Of a DNA stretch of 8,531 nucleotides, positions 6,129-8,531 are shown one piece after another. Source of the DNA: Candidatus Brocadiaceae bacterium (lineage in GTDB: Bacteria; Planctomycetota; Brocadiia; SM23-32); assembly GCA_030615435.1 (NCBI GenBank), contig JAUWZH010000103.1:1-8531 (forward strand). The letters are read 5' to 3'. The position numbers and the translations under genes are program-made. The notes beneath the pieces are model-generated. The model saw only the letters and a program-made list of their open reading frames with translations. It had not been told where the DNA came from and searched no databases. Positions within the stretch are counted from its first letter, which is position 1; the number at the start of each line of letters is the position of its first letter.

Positions 6129-7283
6129 ACGCCACAGAATGACAGCTGGGCGAGGGTACGCGAATTGCGCCGCAAACCCAATCGTATACGCCCCGACACA
6201 GTCAACCTGGAGAATGTCCCCCTTCGCCAATGTTCCCAGACGCACGCCCACACTAAGGACGTCGTATTGGGTGCAAAGCGGGCCGTATACGTCCCATATG
6301 TTCTCACTCGGGTCGTCGGCTCGAACGACCCGGATGGGATGTTTCATGTAATGAGCTGACGGTACTATATTCACCCCACCGTCCACTATCACGCTGCGCC
6401 GCCCATCGATCGTCTTCAGTGCCACTACCCGGGTCAGCAGGGACATAGCGTTGGCCACTATAAGACGTCCGGGCTCAAGGACTACAGTCACGTCCGGCTC
6501 CAAACCTTCATCGCAGAGCCCTGAGCGTATCGCAGCGAAGTAATCCTCAGTGCGGGGTACTCTCCACTCTTCAGGGTCCACCCCAATAGGAATCGCATCC
6601 TCGACAGCGAAGCCGCCCCCGCAGTCGACGTACCCTGAGTCCGCATCGTCCCGACCTATTCCAGCATCCCGGAACAGCACTGCGAGTCTCGCCGCTACGA
6701 TCCTGTAGAGTTCGGCGTCCAGGATGTTCGTGCCTATGTGAACATGGAGGCCTCGCAGGCGCAGCCACGGCGATTGCGTGACACGCCGACAAGCCGCAAG
6801 TGCATCCCCGGAGTCGAGGCTGAAGCCGAACTTGGACCAGGGAAGGTCACCTATTGCAGTGTTGACCCGGATCCCAACACCACAGGCCTCGCCGTGCTGG
6901 TGACAAATGTCTTCGGCATCGGCAAGGTCCGCTTCGGAGTCCAGGTTCACAAGTGCCCCGGTGATCAAGGCTTCTTGCATGGCTGACCCCTTATAGGGGC
7001 CGTTCAACACTATCTGGTTCGGCGCAACCTCCATCCTTCGAGCAGCCCTGTATTCTGGAGTAGACACTGCCTCCGCAAGATACCCCTCCTGGTGCAGAAT
7101 CGTGCAGACGCCCAAAACGGGATTCGTCTTATATGAGTACGCGCAGACCCCGTTCGGGATCTCTGCACGCAGCTTCTGAAGGACTCGGTGTGCCTTATGT
7201 CGAAGTTCTTTCTCCCAGACGACGAAAAGAGGACTCCCAAACTCGTCCAGAAGCGCCTCTACGTCACTAAGCGGGAGTCTCAT
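6048..7283 (-). CDS. PLP-dependent amino-acid decarboxylase, fold III (LysA/Odc-like), apparent frameshift near 3' end
   Basis: Predicted to remove a carboxylate from an amino acid or amino-acid conjugate using pyridoxal phosphate. The 411-aa frame shows the full set of fold-III decarboxylase signs: Schiff-base lysine K52 in AYSYKTNP; SKFGFS (150-155); HIG (182-184); the phosphate-binding glycine loop VDCGGGF (219-225); EPGR (270-273); VDGGVN (300-305); catalytic Cys C337 in GPLCTQYD; GAY (364-366). All catalytic parts lie before the break. At G9 (6120-6128) the family-like tail continues in another frame (GRVLRTPETWEDMYAKDY...) to a stop at 6023. Dropping one G gives a 419-aa protein. As read, the last 25 or so residues do not look like the family. 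GGAGGG lies 12 nt before the ATG, which overlaps the restored ATP-grasp stop (ATGA). The substrate cannot be told; diaminopimelate, ornithine, lysine or a carrier-bound acyl group (as for BtrK) are possible. Confidence 0.88.
   Translation of the reverse strand: MRLPLSDVEALLDEFGSPLFVVWEKELRHKAHRVLQKLRAEIPNGVCAYSYKTNPVLGVCTILHQEGYLAEAVSTPEYRAARRMEVAPNQIVLNGPYKGSAMQEALITGALVNLDSEADLADAEDICHQHGEACGVGIRVNTAIGDLPWSKFGFSLDSGDALAACRRVTQSPWLRLRGLHVHIGTNILDAELYRIVAARLAVLFRDAGIGRDDADSGYVDCGGGFAVEDAIPIGVDPEEWRVPRTEDYFAAIRSGLCDEGLEPDVTVVLEPGRLIVANAMSLLTRVVALKTIDGRRSVIVDGGVNIVPSAHYMKHPIRVVRADDPSENIWDVYGPLCTQYDVLSVGVRLGTLAKGDILQVDCVGAYTIGFAAQFAYPRPAVILWRGGGRPRVANPGDVGRHVCQGLHPGWN
6120..6128. repeat. Nine-base C/G homopolymer inside the decarboxylase gene
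   Basis: Nine C on the given strand (nine G on the coding strand) lie exactly where the decarboxylase leaves its family-like frame. Tracts of this length are prone both to slipped-strand mispairing in vivo and to length errors in sequencing. It is the longest single-base run I noticed in the window. Confidence 0.9.
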
Positions 7284-7397
7284 GGCAGTACTCGTCCCTC
7301 CGTTAATAGCTCACCGATCCGCAGGACGGAAAAGACTTCATCCTGATATGTCCGCACCATCACGAGGCCCGTGTCATAAGCAACGCGCGAGGTGGGG
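7280..7397 (-). other. Out-of-frame C-terminal segment of the ATP-grasp protein
   Basis: This frame reads TSRVAYDTGLVMVRTYQDEV and continues for about 17 more residues to a TGA at 7280-7282 that shares bases with the decarboxylase ATG (ATGA). ATP-grasp ligases of this sort usually continue after the NLPxLLVxxAxGE segment with a strand of this kind. The fragment explains the otherwise empty 90 bp between the two genes and the neat stop-start overlap, so it is probably the displaced true C-terminus rather than a separate small gene. Confidence 0.7.
7296..7301 (-). promoter_or_regulatory. Ribosome binding site of the decarboxylase gene
   Basis: GGAGGG on the minus strand lies 12 nt before the ATG at 7283. 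The spacing is a little long, which fits coupling to translation of the ATP-grasp tail that passes through the site. Confidence 0.5.
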
Positions 7398-8324
7398 TCG
7401 CTCGCCAATAGCTGCCTGAACAAGGAGCAGAGGTAAGTTCTTCCCGGCCCTGAAGGCCAGGTAGACCCAAGCGGGAAAGCGGGGATTGAGCTCGATTACT
7501 GTGAAGCGGCCATTTCTGCTATCCCTTATCGCCTCGACCTCGAGTGGGCCAACCCAGCGCAAAGCAGAGACGACGTCCTTGAAGAGGCGGAGTAGACGTG
7601 GTTCGGAAACCGTGACCGCAGCCCACGTCTTGCCCTTCTCTGTTATGCCCAGCTTCTTGATAGCCACCATCGAGAGCACGCGTGACCTTCGGTCTGCGAG
7701 GCCACAAACCGCGTACTCCTCGCCAGGCACGAACTCCTGAAGGATCACTGGCCCTCCCCAGATCGCCATGATTCTGTCCACATACACGCGCAGTTCGTTC
7801 CAGCTGCTGGCAAGGTAGGAATCGCACAACGGCCCCTTGCAGATCACCGGGAAAGTGATGTTGTTTGCCGGTAGCTTGAGGCGGCCATCTTCGAGCAGCC
7901 AAGCGGGCGGAGTGGGAACACTGTTCGCGGTGCAGAAAGAGAATAGGTTTGCCTTCTGAGTCTGTTCAACTGCATCCGCGTGCGGCAGCATGACATGCAG
8001 TCCGGCACGCTTCAACTCCTGCTCTATCCTCGCAGCTGCATGAACGTCAGCGTCGTCGCACGGAATGAGCACATTGATCCTGTGCTGCTCCTCCGTTTCG
8101 CGCAAGAGCTCGCGCATAATTTTTATCTCAGCGCCCGAGCTCGGGAAGTACCTCACTTCCCGACAGGGAACACGCCCAGAAAGGCTTGCCGCAACGGGGT
8201 AGCCTTCGAGAAGGATGACGCTGAGATGCTCTTGACAACTCTCTGCCAGACACTGAGCCACCACGGGCCCTGGTCTGGCAACGTCTGTGCCCTGGACCCC
8301 AGATATCGCCACAACCAATTCCAT
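7374..8324 (-). CDS. ATP-grasp carboxylate-amine ligase, apparent frameshift near 3' end
   Basis: Predicted to activate a carboxylate as an acyl phosphate with ATP and join it to an amine or other nucleophile. The 316-aa frame shows an N-terminal preATP-grasp region (1-120, with LIPCDDAD at 87-94), a conserved-type lysine K124, a nucleotide-binding strand with K163 (FPVICKGP), the hinge ILQEFVPGEEYAV (194-206), and the Mg-binding strand with E278, N280 and R282 (IELNPRFPAW). Carbamoyl-phosphate-synthase-like ligases such as PylC share this plan; a specific family is not assigned. The frame stops at 7374, but the family-like tail goes on in another frame to a TGA at 7280-7282. Removing one base, for example from the G4 run at 7394-7397, gives a 347-aa protein whose stop overlaps the decarboxylase ATG. 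The start at 8324 has GAGGG 9 nt upstream, overlapping the phosphatase stop 12 bp away. The catalytic residues precede the break, so partial function is possible. Confidence 0.88.
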   Translation of the reverse strand: MELVVAISGVQGTDVARPGPVVAQCLAESCQEHLSVILLEGYPVAASLSGRVPCREVRYFPSSGAEIKIMRELLRETEEQHRINVLIPCDDADVHAAARIEQELKRAGLHVMLPHADAVEQTQKANLFSFCTANSVPTPPAWLLEDGRLKLPANNITFPVICKGPLCDSYLASSWNELRVYVDRIMAIWGGPVILQEFVPGEEYAVCGLADRRSRVLSMVAIKKLGITEKGKTWAAVTVSEPRLLRLFKDVVSALRWVGPLEVEAIRDSRNGRFTVIELNPRFPAWVYLAFRAGKNLPLLLVQAAIGERPHLARCL

Positions 8325-8333
8325 CGCAATGCA

Positions 8334-8338
8334 CCCTC
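8334..8338 (-). promoter_or_regulatory. Ribosome binding site of the ATP-grasp gene
   Basis: GAGGG lies 9 nt before the ATG at 8324 and overlaps the TGA of the upstream phosphatase gene. It supports that start and indicates coupled translation within the operon. Confidence 0.6.
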
Positions 8339-8531
8339 AGACAAAGTGCTTCGTCTCGCACTTGGGCTGGCCGTCGGGGTTGCACGCATCAAGCGTTTCC
8401 GCGCTCTCGAGTCCATAGAGGGCTGCCGCTAGACCACACACTGGCTCGCATGATAGCTCTTGACGGTTTAGTCTGACCAGAGTGCCTTTACCGGCCGCCA
8501 GTATCTGCATGTCGTGTGCGCCGTCTCCAAG
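8337..8531 (-). CDS. HAD-superfamily phosphatase, C-terminal part only
   Basis: Only the last 64 residues are in the window; the 5' part lies beyond the right edge. The visible part begins LGDGAHDMQILAAGKGTLVR. GDGxxD is motif IV of haloacid-dehalogenase phosphatases, with the two Asp residues that help hold Mg, and the following hydrophobic stretch resembles phosphoserine-phosphatase-like members. The tail is short and carries four Cys without a clear metal-site pattern. The gene is first of the operon members visible, 12 bp upstream of the ATP-grasp start. A phosphatase could remove a phosphate from a pathway intermediate. Family assignment rests on one motif plus position, so substrate and subclass are open. 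Confidence 0.75.
   Translation of the reverse strand, partial: LGDGAHDMQILAAGKGTLVRLNRQELSCEPVCGLAAALYGLESAETLDACNPDGQPKCETKHFV

Noticed and set aside
6023..6307. 94-codon minus-strand frame as a separate gene
   Set aside because: Its N-terminal part is out of frame with the clear decarboxylase, and only its C-terminal part looks family-like. It is better explained as the displaced decarboxylase tail.
7280..7361. Separate 27-residue peptide gene before the decarboxylase
   Set aside because: An ATG with a short frame exists, but the same frame continues upstream into the ATP-grasp gene and matches its expected C-terminus, so a frameshifted tail is the simpler reading.
7980..8432. 150-codon plus-strand open frame
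   Set aside because: It is antisense to the ATP-grasp N-terminus and the phosphatase tail, both supported by motifs and operon spacing.
1..8531. tRNA, rRNA, CRISPR array, insertion sequence or attachment site
   Set aside because: I looked for cloverleaf-like segments, regularly spaced direct repeats, transposase motifs and terminal inverted repeats and found nothing convincing.

Overview
The window is a GC-rich bacterial stretch. Every gene I can support lies on the minus strand, so transcription runs from high to low coordinates. The lineage cannot be named. Clear Shine-Dalgarno sequences, overlapping start and stop codons, and a sigma70-like promoter (TTGACG, 16 bp, TATGAT) argue for a bacterium rather than an archaeon, even though one gene resembles an archaeal tRNA-modification enzyme.

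Region A (8531 down to 4945) is the 3' part of a tightly packed biosynthetic operon. In order of transcription it holds the tail of a HAD-family phosphatase, an ATP-grasp carboxylate-amine ligase, a fold-III PLP-dependent amino-acid decarboxylase (diaminopimelate/ornithine decarboxylase-like), and a radical SAM enzyme with a C-x7-C-x2-C cluster motif. That motif and two C-terminal Cys pairs recall RaSEA, the archaeosine radical SAM enzyme. Together these look like a pathway for a modified amino acid, an amino-acid conjugate or a small peptide-like metabolite. The product is unknown to me.

Two genes of this operon appear frameshifted near their 3' ends. The family-like C-terminus of the ATP-grasp protein continues in another frame and ends in an ATGA overlap with the decarboxylase start. 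The family-like C-terminus of the decarboxylase resumes in another frame after a run of nine G (coding strand). In both cases removing one G/C base restores the frame. The cause could be base-call error in homopolymers, slipped-strand (phase) variation, or real decay.

Region B (about 4485-4944) is non-coding. It holds an imperfect hairpin just past the radical SAM gene, an 8+2+8 bp inverted repeat with a second small inverted repeat beside it, and a good promoter facing the next unit.

Region C (4484 down to 1) is a separate two-gene unit: a 76-aa excisionase/MerR-type helix-turn-helix protein, then a very large SF2 helicase (1376 codons in the window, running off the left edge). The helicase has DEAD/H-family motifs, several CxxC pairs and a long insert inside its second RecA lobe. 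Its build matches the giant DUF1998/MrfA-like helicases seen in anti-phage loci such as Druantia (DruE) and DISARM. This may be the edge of a defence locus, but its partners lie outside the window.
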